From positions 62,001-126,000 of the forward strand of contig CANJTS010000008.1 in assembly GCA_947477655.1 (NCBI GenBank): a stretch of 64,000 nt of DNA, written 5' to 3'. Position 1 is the first letter of the stretch; each line of letters opens with the position of its first letter. Below, in pieces: positions 52,161 through 62,241 of the stretch. The notes under the pieces are model-generated. The model was not told the origin of the DNA and made no database searches. It worked only from the letters and a program-made list of their open reading frames with translations. This DNA comes from CAILUG01 sp903844415 (GTDB lineage: Bacteria; Pseudomonadota; Gammaproteobacteria; Pseudomonadales; Pseudohongiellaceae). The translations under genes were made by a program, and so were the position numbers.

Positions 52161-54227
52161 TTATTTCGCCAATAGTTCTGTTGTTAGATAAGTAGCAACA
52201 TCATGTGCCTGTTCCGGAGTAAGTACCGAGCGGAAATTGGGCATGGCATTGCGACCGGTGCCGAGCATGTTCATGATGTCTTGCATGGTTAACAACTCGG
52301 TTAATTGCGCGCCACCCCCATGCCCCCCTTCACCCGTTTCACCGTGGCAATACACACAAGATTGTTGGTAAATAGTTAAACCAACAGCAACATCAGCCAC
52401 CCGACCTTCCGGTATAGTAATTGCCGTAGCTGCACCACCTGCAGTCGGGGCTGCAGCAGGTACTTCGTTCAGAATTCCTTTGAGTGAAAACAGCCACACA
52501 CCATCGCCTTTCTGGCCGCCAAATAAACCGCCGCCGGCATAAGTAGTAATGTATTGTTCACCCTTATACATGAAGGTACTTACCGAAGAATTGATAGGTG
52601 CATCGGTACGAAATTCCCACACACGTTCACCATTGGTGGCATCAAGGGCAATCAAGCGACCATCATTGCGCCCCATAAACACCAGTCCTCCTGCGGTAAC
52701 CAAAGAGCCGCTACGACAGCCATCATTGAATTGTTTTTGCCAAACGACTTTATTTGTTTTCAGATCGAGCGCCGAATAAATACCACGTCTGATTAGTCCT
52801 GCTCCCACATAAGCACCACCCAAAAATTGGCCTTCGAAAGTGGGATCTTCATATTGGGAGGCATCGGCTCGCGCTGCATTGGCGGTATCGGTGGCACAGA
52901 TATACATAGTCTGAGTGGTGGGATCGTAGGCGCTTGGTGGCCAGTTAACCCCTGCCAGCGGAGTGAAAACGACGGGTTTGTCAAAAAAGGGCGTAAATAT
53001 CCGACCCTGATTTACCAGTTCATAATTTTCAGGTGCATAAGCCACATCAAGCGGTATCAGAGAATCTCCCACGGGGTAGGGCTGGGTTGCCGCAGTTGCC
53101 TGCCGTGGTTCTTGCAGCACAGCTTTTTCGTCAATGCCCAGCAGAGGTGCACCGGTTAGCCGGTCAAGAATATAAACCCAGCCAGTCTTGCCGGCCTGGG
53201 CCAGCCCTTTGCGCATTACGCCGTTGTATTCGGCTTCAAACAGAATGATTGGGTTGGGCGCATCGTAGTCCCAGATATCGTGATGCACTTCTTGAAAATG
53301 CCAGCGGTATTCCCCCGTGTGTACATCAAGTGCAACGATGGAGGCAGTGAACAAGTTGTCGCCGGGACGAACAGCACCCCCTAAAACCGGACCCGCATTG
53401 CCAGTAGAAAAATAAATCAGACCTGCCTGTGCATCGATTGCTGGTGTATGCCAGATGGGCGCACCGCCAAACTGCCACACATCGTTGTCAGCGGGCCAAG
53501 TGTCATGGCCGAATTCGCCGGGGCCTGGAATAGTATAAAAAGTCCAAATTTCGCTACCGTCTTTGGCGTTGTAAGCTTTGATACGGCCACGTGTTCCCAA
53601 ATCACCACCAGCGTAGCCGGTAATCACCATGCCTTCGTAATAAAGCGGGGCAGCTGTCAGGCTGTAACCCACCTTGGGGTCACCGCCTTGAATCGACCAG
53701 ACAATTTCGCCGGTCTTTTGATCAAGTGCAATTAATTTGGCATCTAGTTGTCCGACAAAAATTTTTCCATCACCAATGCCAAGACCACGACTTACCCAGC
53801 CACAACATACAAACGCATCATCGGGCAGCAAATTGGAATGGTAAGACCACAATATTTTTCCGCTTTCTACACTGATGGCAAAAACATCGTTTTGCCCAGT
53901 AATAATGTAGATCACGCCGTCGTAGACCAGCGGTTGCGCCTGGTTGTTATGCCGGAATTCCAAAGCAGAATTCAAGCCTGTGCGCCACACACCTTTTAAA
54001 TTAGCGACATTGTCTTTATTGATTAGGGTCAGAGGGGAATAACGTTGATTGGACAGCGAGCCGCCGTTGGTGATCCAGCCATCGTCTTGTGGGTTGGACA
54101 ATTGCTCAATGGAAAAGGCTGGCGCTGGTGTAATAGCTTCGGCAGCCAACGTGGCAGTGCAAAAAACAGACGAACACACAGCAACAAGAGTTAGTCGGAG
54201 TGCGTAATAATAAGTAAATGAAAACAT
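52161..54227 (-). CDS. PQQ-dependent dehydrogenase with C-terminal cytochrome c (quinohaemoprotein type)
   Basis: A 688-residue periplasmic enzyme. A signal peptide (MFSFTYYYALRLTLVAV... TLAAE) precedes an eight-bladed propeller with WITNGGSLSNQRYSPL, the adjacent-cysteine pair Cys141-Cys142 in FVCCGW, and HHDIWDYDAPNPIIL around the presumed catalytic Asp. A cytochrome c domain at the end has CVYCH and a distal Met region (GRNAMPNFR). It would oxidise alcohols or aldehydes and hand electrons to its own haem. ATG at 54227 follows AAAGGAAA; the longer frame to 54332 is not used. The metal (Ca or lanthanide) is not decided by sequence alone. Confidence 0.9.
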   Translation of the reverse strand: MFSFTYYYALRLTLVAVCSSVFCTATLAAEAITPAPAFSIEQLSNPQDDGWITNGGSLSNQRYSPLTLINKDNVANLKGVWRTGLNSALEFRHNNQAQPLVYDGVIYIITGQNDVFAISVESGKILWSYHSNLLPDDAFVCCGWVSRGLGIGDGKIFVGQLDAKLIALDQKTGEIVWSIQGGDPKVGYSLTAAPLYYEGMVITGYAGGDLGTRGRIKAYNAKDGSEIWTFYTIPGPGEFGHDTWPADNDVWQFGGAPIWHTPAIDAQAGLIYFSTGNAGPVLGGAVRPGDNLFTASIVALDVHTGEYRWHFQEVHHDIWDYDAPNPIILFEAEYNGVMRKGLAQAGKTGWVYILDRLTGAPLLGIDEKAVLQEPRQATAATQPYPVGDSLIPLDVAYAPENYELVNQGRIFTPFFDKPVVFTPLAGVNWPPSAYDPTTQTMYICATDTANAARADASQYEDPTFEGQFLGGAYVGAGLIRRGIYSALDLKTNKVVWQKQFNDGCRSGSLVTAGGLVFMGRNDGRLIALDATNGERVWEFRTDAPINSSVSTFMYKGEQYITTYAGGGLFGGQKGDGVWLFSLKGILNEVPAAAPTAGGAATAITIPEGRVADVAVGLTIYQQSCVYCHGETGEGGHGGGAQLTELLTMQDIMNMLGTGRNAMPNFRSVLTPEQAHDVATYLTTELLAK

Positions 54228-54505
54228 GGGTGTTTCCTTTAAGAACATAAAGACAGATACAAGGCGGTTACGGGGCATCGTGATTATAGCCAAATAATTA
54301 GGCAGAACACGCAGTCTTGTTATGAATTCCACGGACTATTTAACAATGGATTTGCACATAATTAGTTAGACAATAATGGTTACACAGACCCTTTTTACAG
54401 AACAAATATTTCAATCTATTTGTGGGGTTATTCGCGATAATTTTGACAAACATCTTGTGTTAATCTCACCATATTGAGTATTAACGCTTCGATCAGGAAA
54501 GCTTC

Positions 54506-55882
54506 ATGTATCAACTTATCAAAGACTTAAATTCGGTGCTTTCATCACCCGTGTTAACTGGCGCTGATATCAGTACTCGATATCAGCATGATTGGTCGGC
54601 CGAAGAACCGGGGATACCAGTCGCAGTCGCACGACCGGTGTCGACCGCAGAGGTTTCTGCCATTCTCAAAATATGTAGCGAGTTAGGACAGAGTGTCGTT
54701 GTGCAAGGTGGGCTAAGCGGCTTGTGTGGTGGTGGTAATCCACGTACACAGGAGTTGGCCATTTCGTTGGAGCGGCTAGTGGGCATTGAAGAAATCGATA
54801 GCGGTGCGATGACTATGACAGTTAAAGCAGGTACACCTTTGCAAGTGATTCAGGAAGCAGCAGCAGCGGCAGGTTTCGTGTTTCCACTCGATCTTGGTGC
54901 GCGTGGCACTTGTCTTATCGGTGGCAATATTGCCACCAATGCCGGCGGCAATCAGGTATTACGTTTTGGTATGACCCGTAACTTGGTGCTGGGTTTGGAA
55001 ACCGTGTTGGCCGATGGCACGGTAATTTCTTCTATGAATAAGATGCTCAAAAATAATGCTGCATACGACCTGAAACATTTGTTTATTGGTTCAGAAGGCA
55101 CATTGGGTGTGATCACACGTGCGGTATTGCGTTTGTTTCCCAAAGCTAAAAGTCGCTGCAGTGCTTTGTTAGCGCTTGCTGATTTCGAATCGGTGATCAA
55201 ACTAATGCACATACTGTCGCGTGATTTTGGCGGCGGTATGAGCACCTTTGAAGTGATGTGGCACAGTTATTACCACTTTATTACCGACAATGTGCCCAAT
55301 ATAACTTCACCGTTTGCCGTACGACATGCACTGTATGTATTAACTGAACTGGAAGGCGCCGACTCTGAACGTGATCAGGTTGTGTTTGAAAGTGCGCTAA
55401 CTGCTGCTATCGAATCGGGACTGGTAGTGGATGCTGTGCTGGCTTCTTCAGAGCGAGAGAGGGACGGTTTCTGGAAACTTCGTGATGGTGTTGCCGAAAT
55501 TGGCGCCTTGATTAAAAGTGGCGCCAATTTCGATGTCAGTGTGCCTATTTCACTGATGCAGCCATTTTTACAAGCAATTGAGAATGAACTGACGCGAGTA
55601 ATACCTGCTTGCAAGTTGTTGGTGTTTGGCCATATTGCCGACTCCAACCTGCATTTTATCTGTTACACCGGCGATAAGGCGGATGTTAAAACCATCTACG
55701 ATATCGTGTATCGCAACGTGGGTGAGTTTCAAGGATCGGTTTCGGCAGAACACGGTATAGGTGTGCAGAAACTCAGCTATCTGCCTTACTCACGCTCGCC
55801 GGAAGAAATTGCATTAATGCGCACTTTAAAACTGGCTTTGGATCCGCAAGGAATTCTAAACCGGGGGCGCGTTATTCCTTGA
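54506..55882 (+). CDS. FAD-linked oxidase, GlcD / D-2-hydroxyacid dehydrogenase family
   Basis: A 458-residue flavoprotein of the VAO/PCMH family. The FAD domain shows PVAVARPVSTAEVSAIL, VVVQGGLSGLCGGGNPR and LIGGNIATNAGGNQVLRFG; the C-terminal FAD-oxidase domain shows LLVFGHIADSNLHF and GSVSAEHGIGVQKLSYLP. It most resembles D-2-hydroxyglutarate, D-lactate or glycolate dehydrogenases that give electrons to quinone or cytochrome. There is no signal peptide, so it is cytoplasmic or membrane associated. AGGAA precedes the ATG. Divergent from the PQQ gene and convergent with a cytochrome c gene. Confidence 0.92.
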   Translation: MYQLIKDLNSVLSSPVLTGADISTRYQHDWSAEEPGIPVAVARPVSTAEVSAILKICSELGQSVVVQGGLSGLCGGGNPRTQELAISLERLVGIEEIDSGAMTMTVKAGTPLQVIQEAAAAAGFVFPLDLGARGTCLIGGNIATNAGGNQVLRFGMTRNLVLGLETVLADGTVISSMNKMLKNNAAYDLKHLFIGSEGTLGVITRAVLRLFPKAKSRCSALLALADFESVIKLMHILSRDFGGGMSTFEVMWHSYYHFITDNVPNITSPFAVRHALYVLTELEGADSERDQVVFESALTAAIESGLVVDAVLASSERERDGFWKLRDGVAEIGALIKSGANFDVSVPISLMQPFLQAIENELTRVIPACKLLVFGHIADSNLHFICYTGDKADVKTIYDIVYRNVGEFQGSVSAEHGIGVQKLSYLPYSRSPEEIALMRTLKLALDPQGILNRGRVIP

Positions 55883-55890
55883 CTGGATTT

Positions 55891-56328
55891 CTACCAGGGC
55901 AACAGCACTGCATTGTTGACAAGGATGTCAGTGGACAATGCAGTTTCTCCCGCCAAAATTTCATTACGCGAAAGAAGGTAGGCCAATAAATCCGAATATT
56001 GTGCGGGCGAGAGTGACATCACATTGTCCGGTGGCATTTTTTCGTAAATAAATTGTTGTAACTCTCCCACACTTTTACCTTTCCATTTGTCCCGAAAAAA
56101 ACTGCCGCGTAATGGTGTGCCAAACTGGCCATTCACCAGCGTGGAGCCGTGGCAGATCTGGCATACTTCCTTGTAATGGGTCTTGCCGCTTTCTATCTGC
56201 ATTGTGGAGATGGTAATGGCATTTTGAGCCAGGGCATTTACTGTGAAGAGCGAAAAGCATAGGCACATCAACACATTAACCAGAGAGCTCGAAAAGCTTG
56301 GAAGGGATTTAGAGTTTTTTAATTTCAT
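55891..56328 (-). CDS. Small exported c-type cytochrome
   Basis: A 145-residue periplasmic cytochrome c with a signal peptide (SFSSSLVNVLMCLCFSLFTV... ALAQN) and one haem motif CQICH in HYKEVCQICHGSTLVNG. A distal Met is likely in YEKMPPDNVMSLSPAQYSDLLAYLL, giving a class I cytochrome. The start is the ATG at 56328; the frame to 56394 is shadow of the MATE gene's end. It lies five bases after the MATE stop. It could accept electrons from the neighbouring flavoprotein or PQQ enzyme. Confidence 0.88.
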   Translation of the reverse strand: MKLKNSKSLPSFSSSLVNVLMCLCFSLFTVNALAQNAITISTMQIESGKTHYKEVCQICHGSTLVNGQFGTPLRGSFFRDKWKGKSVGELQQFIYEKMPPDNVMSLSPAQYSDLLAYLLSRNEILAGETALSTDILVNNAVLLPW

Positions 56329-56333
56329 ATTAC

Positions 56334-57734
56334 CTATCTTTTTACGGGAACCGACTGGTCGTGCTGCAAGGTGTGGGTATAGCTGAATATCCAATGACGA
56401 ATAACTATACCTGCCAGCACATTGCCTAGTGCCGCACCCATAAACAAACCTTTAATACCTCCGAGCATATTCCCCAACAAGGCAAGCGGAACATAAAACA
56501 CGAAAAACCGCAGCAAACTGGTCAGCAGGGCATTACGTGGCGCATGCATGGCATTAAAGGAGGAAGCACTCAGTACCACCATACCTTGAAACGCATAAGA
56601 AGCAGGCAGGATGCGCAATACCAGGGTAATAATGTTTTGCACTTCACTGTCGTTGGTAAATATTTGCGCTATCCAGGGTGCAGTAATCGCTACCAAAACA
56701 TACAAAACCATTTGCAAGATAAGCACGAAGTTCAGTGACATACGCAAGCCTAGCTGAACTCTATCGTATAGCTTTGCACCATAATTTTGGCTGATAAAAG
56801 GCGGCACACTCATCGACATGCCCAATACTACAATCATGATAAAAGCTTCTACCCTGCTGACCACGCCATAGGCAGCAACAGCATGTGACCCATATGTAGC
56901 CAGTGTTGCGGTAAGAATGGCCGTAGCAATTGGGGTGATCATGTTGGCCAGCGCGGCAGGGCCGGTAATGCTCAGTAACTTAAGCCAACTGCGGGTTAAG
57001 TGGTGCCACTGCGGTCTGATTAGACTCAACAACTTTTCTTTGCTGCACAGGAAATAACAAATAACCAAAATGGTTACGCCCCACGTAATGACAGTGGCCA
57101 GTGCAGCACCGCCAATGCCCATTGCAGGGATGGGGCCAAGACCAAAAATCAATAGTGGGTCGAGTAAGGCGTTTAAAACTGCGCTGGCCGACATTAATTT
57201 GCCGTGTAATTTGGCATTGCCACTGGCGCGTATTACGGCAGTGCCAGAAAACTGCATTAGTTGCAGTGGCATGCCCATAAACCAGATGCTCATATAAGCT
57301 TTGATTAAGGGCATGTGCTCAGGGCCGGCGCCCAGTAACGGAAAAATATAATCGATGCTTGCGATACCTGGAATAATCAACAGCAGGCCAATCAAAAGCC
57401 CCATCGACAGGCTGGCAAAGGTCAATGCTTGTACTTGCTGGGAGTTTTTGCTGCCAATCGCTTGGCCAACCAAAGCAGAAGTGCCAATGCCCAACCCCAC
57501 GCCAAAATAGGTGACAAGAATTACTACCGGAAATGTGAACCCTATTGCAGCCAGTTGATTAGTGCCGAGCAAGCTGACAAAAAAAGTGCCAGCCAAGTAA
57601 TACATGATAATGGCTATAGCACCGATAGTTGTCGGGACTGCAGTGCGGTAGAGAGTTTGTCCTACGGGGTCGAGGAGAAGATCGGGTTTGTTAGAAGGGC
57701 GTACTGCTGGTGATGTCAAAACTTGTTTCCACAA
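56334..57734 (-). CDS. MATE family multidrug efflux transporter
   Basis: A 466-residue protein with twelve helices in two pseudo-symmetric halves. Landmarks are FFVSLLGTNQLAAIGFTFPV, GLGIGTSALVGQAIGSK, WFMGMPLQLMQFSGTAVIRASGNAK in the first half and LGMSMSVPPFISQNYGAKLYDRV in the second. It belongs to the NorM/DinF-like group exporting cationic compounds in exchange for Na+ or H+. The start codon appears to be TTG at 57734; no strong ribosome site is visible, so the first residues are uncertain. It precedes a cytochrome c gene by five bases. Confidence 0.92.
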   Translation of the reverse strand: MWKQVLTSPAVRPSNKPDLLLDPVGQTLYRTAVPTTIGAIAIIMYYLAGTFFVSLLGTNQLAAIGFTFPVVILVTYFGVGLGIGTSALVGQAIGSKNSQQVQALTFASLSMGLLIGLLLIIPGIASIDYIFPLLGAGPEHMPLIKAYMSIWFMGMPLQLMQFSGTAVIRASGNAKLHGKLMSASAVLNALLDPLLIFGLGPIPAMGIGGAALATVITWGVTILVICYFLCSKEKLLSLIRPQWHHLTRSWLKLLSITGPAALANMITPIATAILTATLATYGSHAVAAYGVVSRVEAFIMIVVLGMSMSVPPFISQNYGAKLYDRVQLGLRMSLNFVLILQMVLYVLVAITAPWIAQIFTNDSEVQNIITLVLRILPASYAFQGMVVLSASSFNAMHAPRNALLTSLLRFFVFYVPLALLGNMLGGIKGLFMGAALGNVLAGIVIRHWIFSYTHTLQHDQSVPVKR

Positions 57735-57864
57735 GAGTCATTAGGTCCGGATGACCGTGGCATTCTAGCAGAGTAATACCCGCTGACAACTACCACCAAT
57801 AACTACCACCCATAACTGACCGGGAAGATTGAAATGGGCAGTGTGCGCACCAACTTGCCTGTTA

Positions 57865-58767
57865 TTAAACCGGCACTTCGCCATCTACAATTGTGCGTAT
57901 CATGTCGCGACGGTGACCATCGTAATCGTTATACGCCTTGTGCATACAAATACGATTGTCCCAGATTACAAAAGTGCCAGCAGACCAGCGCAGGCGGCAA
58001 CTAAATTCTTCCCGGATCACATGGTTGCCAAGAAAATTTAACAAAGGTTGCGCTTCATCATCCGTTAAACCCTGAATGCCAAGACTGTATACTTTATCCA
58101 CATATAAGCTTTTTTTGCCCGTTCCAGGATGGGTGCGAACCATTGGGTGAAAGCAGCCGTCGGAAATCTGCTGTTGATCCATGGTCAACTTGATTTCGCC
58201 TACCGCAGGCATACCGTCTGCGTTGATACGTACTGTGTTTCGAATAACTTCGCGTGCGGAAAAATGCACTTTTAAATCTTTAATCAGATGTTTCATCCCC
58301 GGACTTAAAAAGTCGTAAGCGAGTTCGCTGTTGCACCACCAGGTATCACCCCCGTACGGTGGAATATCCGCGCCAAATAGGGTGCTTATAGCAGGTGGGC
58401 GCGGCAGAAAAGGTGAATCGGTATGCCAGCCATCGCCAAATACTCGATCCACCACGGTGGATTTTTCTTTCAACAAACGCTGTACATTAGGATGTCCAGG
58501 AATTCCTTTAGTGTAGGCATCGGTACCAAACGGACCAAAGCGCAGGGTCAATGCTTCTTGATCTTCAATGCTCATGACCTGATTGCGGAAATACACCATC
58601 TTGTAGTGATACAAAGCAGAACGAACCTGTGCAAATTGTGCATCGGTAATCGTAGCAATGTTGACTCCCTGAATTTCCGCACCCATCGCGCTGGATAATG
58701 GAATGGTTGAGAACTCAGTAAAACCGTTGGTCTTGTCGTCAAAATGCGAAAGAGGATATAGCTGCAT
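57865..58767 (-). CDS. TauD/TfdA family 2OG-Fe(II) dioxygenase
   Basis: A 300-residue non-haem iron dioxygenase. The facial triad is complete: His115 and Asp117 in GDGWHTDSPF and His276 in DNRICMHKAYNDY, with Arg291 15 residues on for the 2-oxoglutarate carboxylate, the same spacing as in TauD. Such enzymes hydroxylate and cleave sulfonates (taurine), phenoxyacids or related compounds. No sulfonate transporter is adjacent, so the substrate is open. A GGGCG-type site precedes the ATG. Divergent from the esterase at 58858. Confidence 0.93.
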   Translation of the reverse strand: MQLYPLSHFDDKTNGFTEFSTIPLSSAMGAEIQGVNIATITDAQFAQVRSALYHYKMVYFRNQVMSIEDQEALTLRFGPFGTDAYTKGIPGHPNVQRLLKEKSTVVDRVFGDGWHTDSPFLPRPPAISTLFGADIPPYGGDTWWCNSELAYDFLSPGMKHLIKDLKVHFSAREVIRNTVRINADGMPAVGEIKLTMDQQQISDGCFHPMVRTHPGTGKKSLYVDKVYSLGIQGLTDDEAQPLLNFLGNHVIREEFSCRLRWSAGTFVIWDNRICMHKAYNDYDGHRRDMIRTIVDGEVPV

Positions 58768-58857
58768 AAGAGCGCCCTTTATTTTTTCTGGTTGGATAAT
58801 ACCTCAGCCAGTATGATCAGGAAACAGCAACACTAACTTGATGAGGATCATGCAACT

Positions 58858-59868
58858 TTGAAACGCGATAACTATTACCCAGCTGGCACAGTTGTTAGCC
58901 ATTGGCTCGACAGTCTTATATTACAAGGCAACCCACTGGGTGATTCCACCCGGCGGCGTATTGATATTTATGTGCCATATGCACAGTCAGGTTTGGGCTT
59001 ACCGTTGCTGGTTGATCTGGTCGGTTTTTTGGCAGGTGGACCAGCTCACACCAACTGGAAAAACTTTGGGGAGAATCTGCCCGCACGACTTGATCGCTTA
59101 ATAGCCACTGGCGAACTGCCGCCTGTGGTGGTGGCCTTGCCCGATTGTTTTACTTGTCTGGGAGGTAATCAATACATCAATAGTGCTGGTACGGGACGCT
59201 GGGCCGATTTTCTTCTGGAAGAAGTGGTGCCTTTCGTGGAAGGTAAATTGGGTTGTGGCGGTATTGGCAAACGTGGCGTATTCGGAAAAAGTTCAGGCGG
59301 GTATGGCGCCATTACGCATGCCTTGCTCTATCCACATTTTTGGGCCGCTGCTGCCTGTCATTCCGGCGACATGGGATTCGAACAACTTATGCTGCCGGAA
59401 TTTCCTGGAGTGTTACGCGCACTTACCGCACACAATAATGACATCAAGGCTTGGCTTACAGATTTTTACAGCAAACCCAAACAGAAAGGTTCTGATCTGC
59501 ACATCCTGATGACCTTAGCCATGTGTGCTACTTACGATCCAGATCCAGCAGCTTTTATGGGAATTCGGTTGCCGGTCGACATGCTTACCTGCGAAATAAT
59601 TCCGCCGCGTTGGCATAACTTTTTGCGCTGGGATCCGCTCAACATTGCAGCCGAACATGCCAATGGCCTCAAGCAGCTAAAATCTCTGTTCATCGATTGT
59701 GGTACCAAGGATCAGTACAACTTACTGTATGGGGCGCGCCGACTACATCGCTTACTGGAGCATAAGGGTATTGCGCATGTGTATGAGGAATTCAACGATG
59801 ATCATTCATCGGTTGATTATCGGATGGACAGGAGTTTGCCAGTGTTAGTACAGGCACTGCTGAAATAA
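58858..59868 (+). CDS. Alpha/beta-hydrolase (esterase D-like)
   Basis: A 336-residue alpha/beta-hydrolase of the putative esterase family. The nucleophile is Ser145 in FGKSSGGYGA (G-x-S-x-G), Asp is likely in LFIDCGTKDQYNLLYGARRL, and the His in EEFNDDHSSVDYR. YVPYAQSGLGLPLLVDLVGF gives the oxyanion region. No signal peptide. The start appears to be TTG at 58858, ten bases after GAGGA; nearby ATGs at 58841 and 58850 are in other frames and soon stop. Divergent from TauD, and could act on esters derived from its product. Confidence 0.85.
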   Translation: MKRDNYYPAGTVVSHWLDSLILQGNPLGDSTRRRIDIYVPYAQSGLGLPLLVDLVGFLAGGPAHTNWKNFGENLPARLDRLIATGELPPVVVALPDCFTCLGGNQYINSAGTGRWADFLLEEVVPFVEGKLGCGGIGKRGVFGKSSGGYGAITHALLYPHFWAAAACHSGDMGFEQLMLPEFPGVLRALTAHNNDIKAWLTDFYSKPKQKGSDLHILMTLAMCATYDPDPAAFMGIRLPVDMLTCEIIPPRWHNFLRWDPLNIAAEHANGLKQLKSLFIDCGTKDQYNLLYGARRLHRLLEHKGIAHVYEEFNDDHSSVDYRMDRSLPVLVQALLK

Positions 59869-60055
59869 CTGTTATATAAGCCCACATTTTGAAATTGTCT
59901 GTTTGCTAAGAGCGTTGCTGGTTCCGTACACGAATCCTCATTTACAGGCATATAAACTGCGGTTCTGCGCGCGCAACCGACTAGCTCGCAAACAAAAACT
60001 TTAATTTTCTGGCCGCAGCGCCCACGTGGTTTTTTAAATGTGGTACAGGGATCTT

Positions 60056-62047
60056 TTAGAGCGAATAAACCTGCTGCTGGTCTCTAAACCCAATAAAATA
60101 ATCCAGCGCGCCAGGATTACTCATCGCATCTTTGTTGGCCGCTTTTGCTAGTGCAATTCCCATCAGGATTTTGCGTACTGGAATTTCCATTTTTTTGCCG
60201 GTGAGGGTGTATGGCACTTCCTCAATTTGATAAATCTCGTCAGGAATATGCCGCGGGCTGTAATCAGAGCGCAGTTTCAGATTTATTTTAATCTTTAACT
60301 CATCACTCAGGACTATACCGTTTCTCAATTTTACAAACATGGGCATATAAAATTTGTCACCGGGTAAGTCTAGATTGACGATGAGAGAGTCTTCTACTTC
60401 CGGTATGCCTGCCACACTGCGGTAAATTTCAGCAGTGCCAATACGGATGCCATAACGGTTGAGTGTGGCATCACTTCGACCCAGTACGTAGCAACCGTCA
60501 TCAGCATCAATCTTAAAATAATCGCCCTGCCGCCAAATACCGGGGTAGTCATCAAAATAAGTTTCGCGGTACCGTAAATTGTCGACATCATTCCAGAAAT
60601 ACAGCGGCATTGAAGGCATGGGTTGGCAAACGACAAATTCACCCACAGTATTAACAATGGAGTTGCCGTGTTCATCAAAGGCTTGTAAATCTACACCCAG
60701 ATGGGGCATTTGAATGACTCCAGCTTTCACCGCCATACCCGGCATAGGGCCGCAAAAACCTGAACAGATATCAGTGCCACCGCTACCAGGGGCAACGTAG
60801 ATATCGGCTTTAACATTTTTGTAAAACCAGTCCATACATTCTGCAGATACTGGCGAACCCGCCAACATGATAGAGCCCAGTTTTTCAAACTTAAAATTCT
60901 CTTTGGGCACTATGCCTGCATTTTCTTGCATCTGTTGCAAGGTGGGGCTGGCACCAAATAAACGTGCGCCAGCAGCATCAGTCATTTTCCACAGGGCATC
61001 CGGTTCGGGCCAAGTTGGGTTGCCGTCGTACAGAATAGGGCGGGCTTGAACCAGCATGGCGCTGACCACAAAGTTCCACATCATCCAGCCGGTGGTAGTA
61101 AAAAAGAACATACGATCGTCGGGTTTGAGATCGTAATGCAGAGCACAGAGCTTGGATTGTTCGAGAATTATGCCGCCATGACCGTGCACAATGGCTTTGG
61201 GTAGACCCGTGGTGCCTGACGAAAATAGTATCCATAACGGATGCTGGAAGGGTACTTGTTCGAACACAAAATCAGCGGCTGCAATATCAGGAGTGTTGAG
61301 CAGTTCATGCCACAACACGGCAGCAGGTACTGGCAGCTGAGTGTCAGACTTGTCCATATAAGGCAAATATATAACTTTTTCAACTGAGGGCAGGGCCTCG
61401 ATGATGTTGCTTATTTCCTGCTTGCGGTTGAATGCTTTGCCTTTGTAGTAATAACCATCGACGCAAAATAGTACTTTGGGTTCGATCTGTGTCAGCCTAT
61501 CAAGAACACTGTGCGTACCAAAATCAGGGGAGCAGGATGACCAGATTGCACCAATGCTGCTGGTGGCGAGCAGTGCAGTGACGGCTTCTGGAATATTAGT
61601 CATGTACGCGGCAACTCGGTCGCCAGGCTTTATGCCCATAGCGCGTAAGTGTGTAGCAAGTTTTCGCACATCGGCAGCGAGTGTGGTCCATTGCAGTTCT
61701 TGCAAGGGCATTTGTTCACTGGCGTATAACAAAGCGATGGTGTCCGGTTTTTCGTTACGCAGAATATTTTCAGCGTAGTTTAGGCGGGCACCGGGAAACC
61801 AGTCAGCACCTGGCATAGTACGTTGGCCGAGCACTGCGGTTGGTTGGGCGCTGGCTTTGATGTCAAAGTATTCCCACACGGCCAGCCAAAAATCATCCAA
61901 ATGCTCAACCGACCAGTGCCGTAGTTGAGCATAGCTATCGAATTCAAGATTACGATTGGTCTTTAACCAAGCGCGAAAGTTATAAAGATTGGATTCGGTA
62001 ATCCAGTTTGCGTCAGGCTGCCAGAGTGTTTCGCCTACAGTTACCAT
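60056..62047 (-). CDS. aacS: Acetoacetate-CoA ligase
   Basis: A 663-residue AMP-forming enzyme activating acetoacetate to acetoacetyl-CoA. It has the N-terminal ANWITESNLYNFRAWL and PGADWFPGARLNYAEN blocks found in AacS proteins, the P-loop-like LFSSGTTGLPKAIVH, the adenylate motif YRETYFDDYPGIWRQGD, and the C-terminal Lys in YTLTGKKMEIP. Length and N-terminal signature distinguish it from acetyl-CoA synthetase. It suggests the cell uses ketone bodies or acetoacetate. ATG at 62047 follows AGGA. Divergent from a cytochrome c gene. Confidence 0.93.
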   Translation of the reverse strand: MVTVGETLWQPDANWITESNLYNFRAWLKTNRNLEFDSYAQLRHWSVEHLDDFWLAVWEYFDIKASAQPTAVLGQRTMPGADWFPGARLNYAENILRNEKPDTIALLYASEQMPLQELQWTTLAADVRKLATHLRAMGIKPGDRVAAYMTNIPEAVTALLATSSIGAIWSSCSPDFGTHSVLDRLTQIEPKVLFCVDGYYYKGKAFNRKQEISNIIEALPSVEKVIYLPYMDKSDTQLPVPAAVLWHELLNTPDIAAADFVFEQVPFQHPLWILFSSGTTGLPKAIVHGHGGIILEQSKLCALHYDLKPDDRMFFFTTTGWMMWNFVVSAMLVQARPILYDGNPTWPEPDALWKMTDAAGARLFGASPTLQQMQENAGIVPKENFKFEKLGSIMLAGSPVSAECMDWFYKNVKADIYVAPGSGGTDICSGFCGPMPGMAVKAGVIQMPHLGVDLQAFDEHGNSIVNTVGEFVVCQPMPSMPLYFWNDVDNLRYRETYFDDYPGIWRQGDYFKIDADDGCYVLGRSDATLNRYGIRIGTAEIYRSVAGIPEVEDSLIVNLDLPGDKFYMPMFVKLRNGIVLSDELKIKINLKLRSDYSPRHIPDEIYQIEEVPYTLTGKKMEIPVRKILMGIALAKAANKDAMSNPGALDYFIGFRDQQQVYSL

Positions 62048-62241
62048 CTAAATCCAGTCCTGATTTTTTAATATGATAAATAAGTATGGAAGGTGAGCAA
62101 CTGCGGGTGAAGTTGCCGAGAATACCTTGTTATCATGGTCTCGTTGCTATGCAAATTGAAGGCGGCAATACTACCATCGTCATTGCACACGGTCATCAGT
62201 TTGAGCGTAGCGTTTTGTTAAGTAAAAGGTTGTCCATTCGC

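Noticed and set aside
53230..53290. Lanthanide dependence of the PQQ dehydrogenase from the D-Y-D motif
   Set aside because: A similar D-x-D occurs in calcium-dependent membrane glucose dehydrogenase-like proteins, so the motif alone does not decide the metal.
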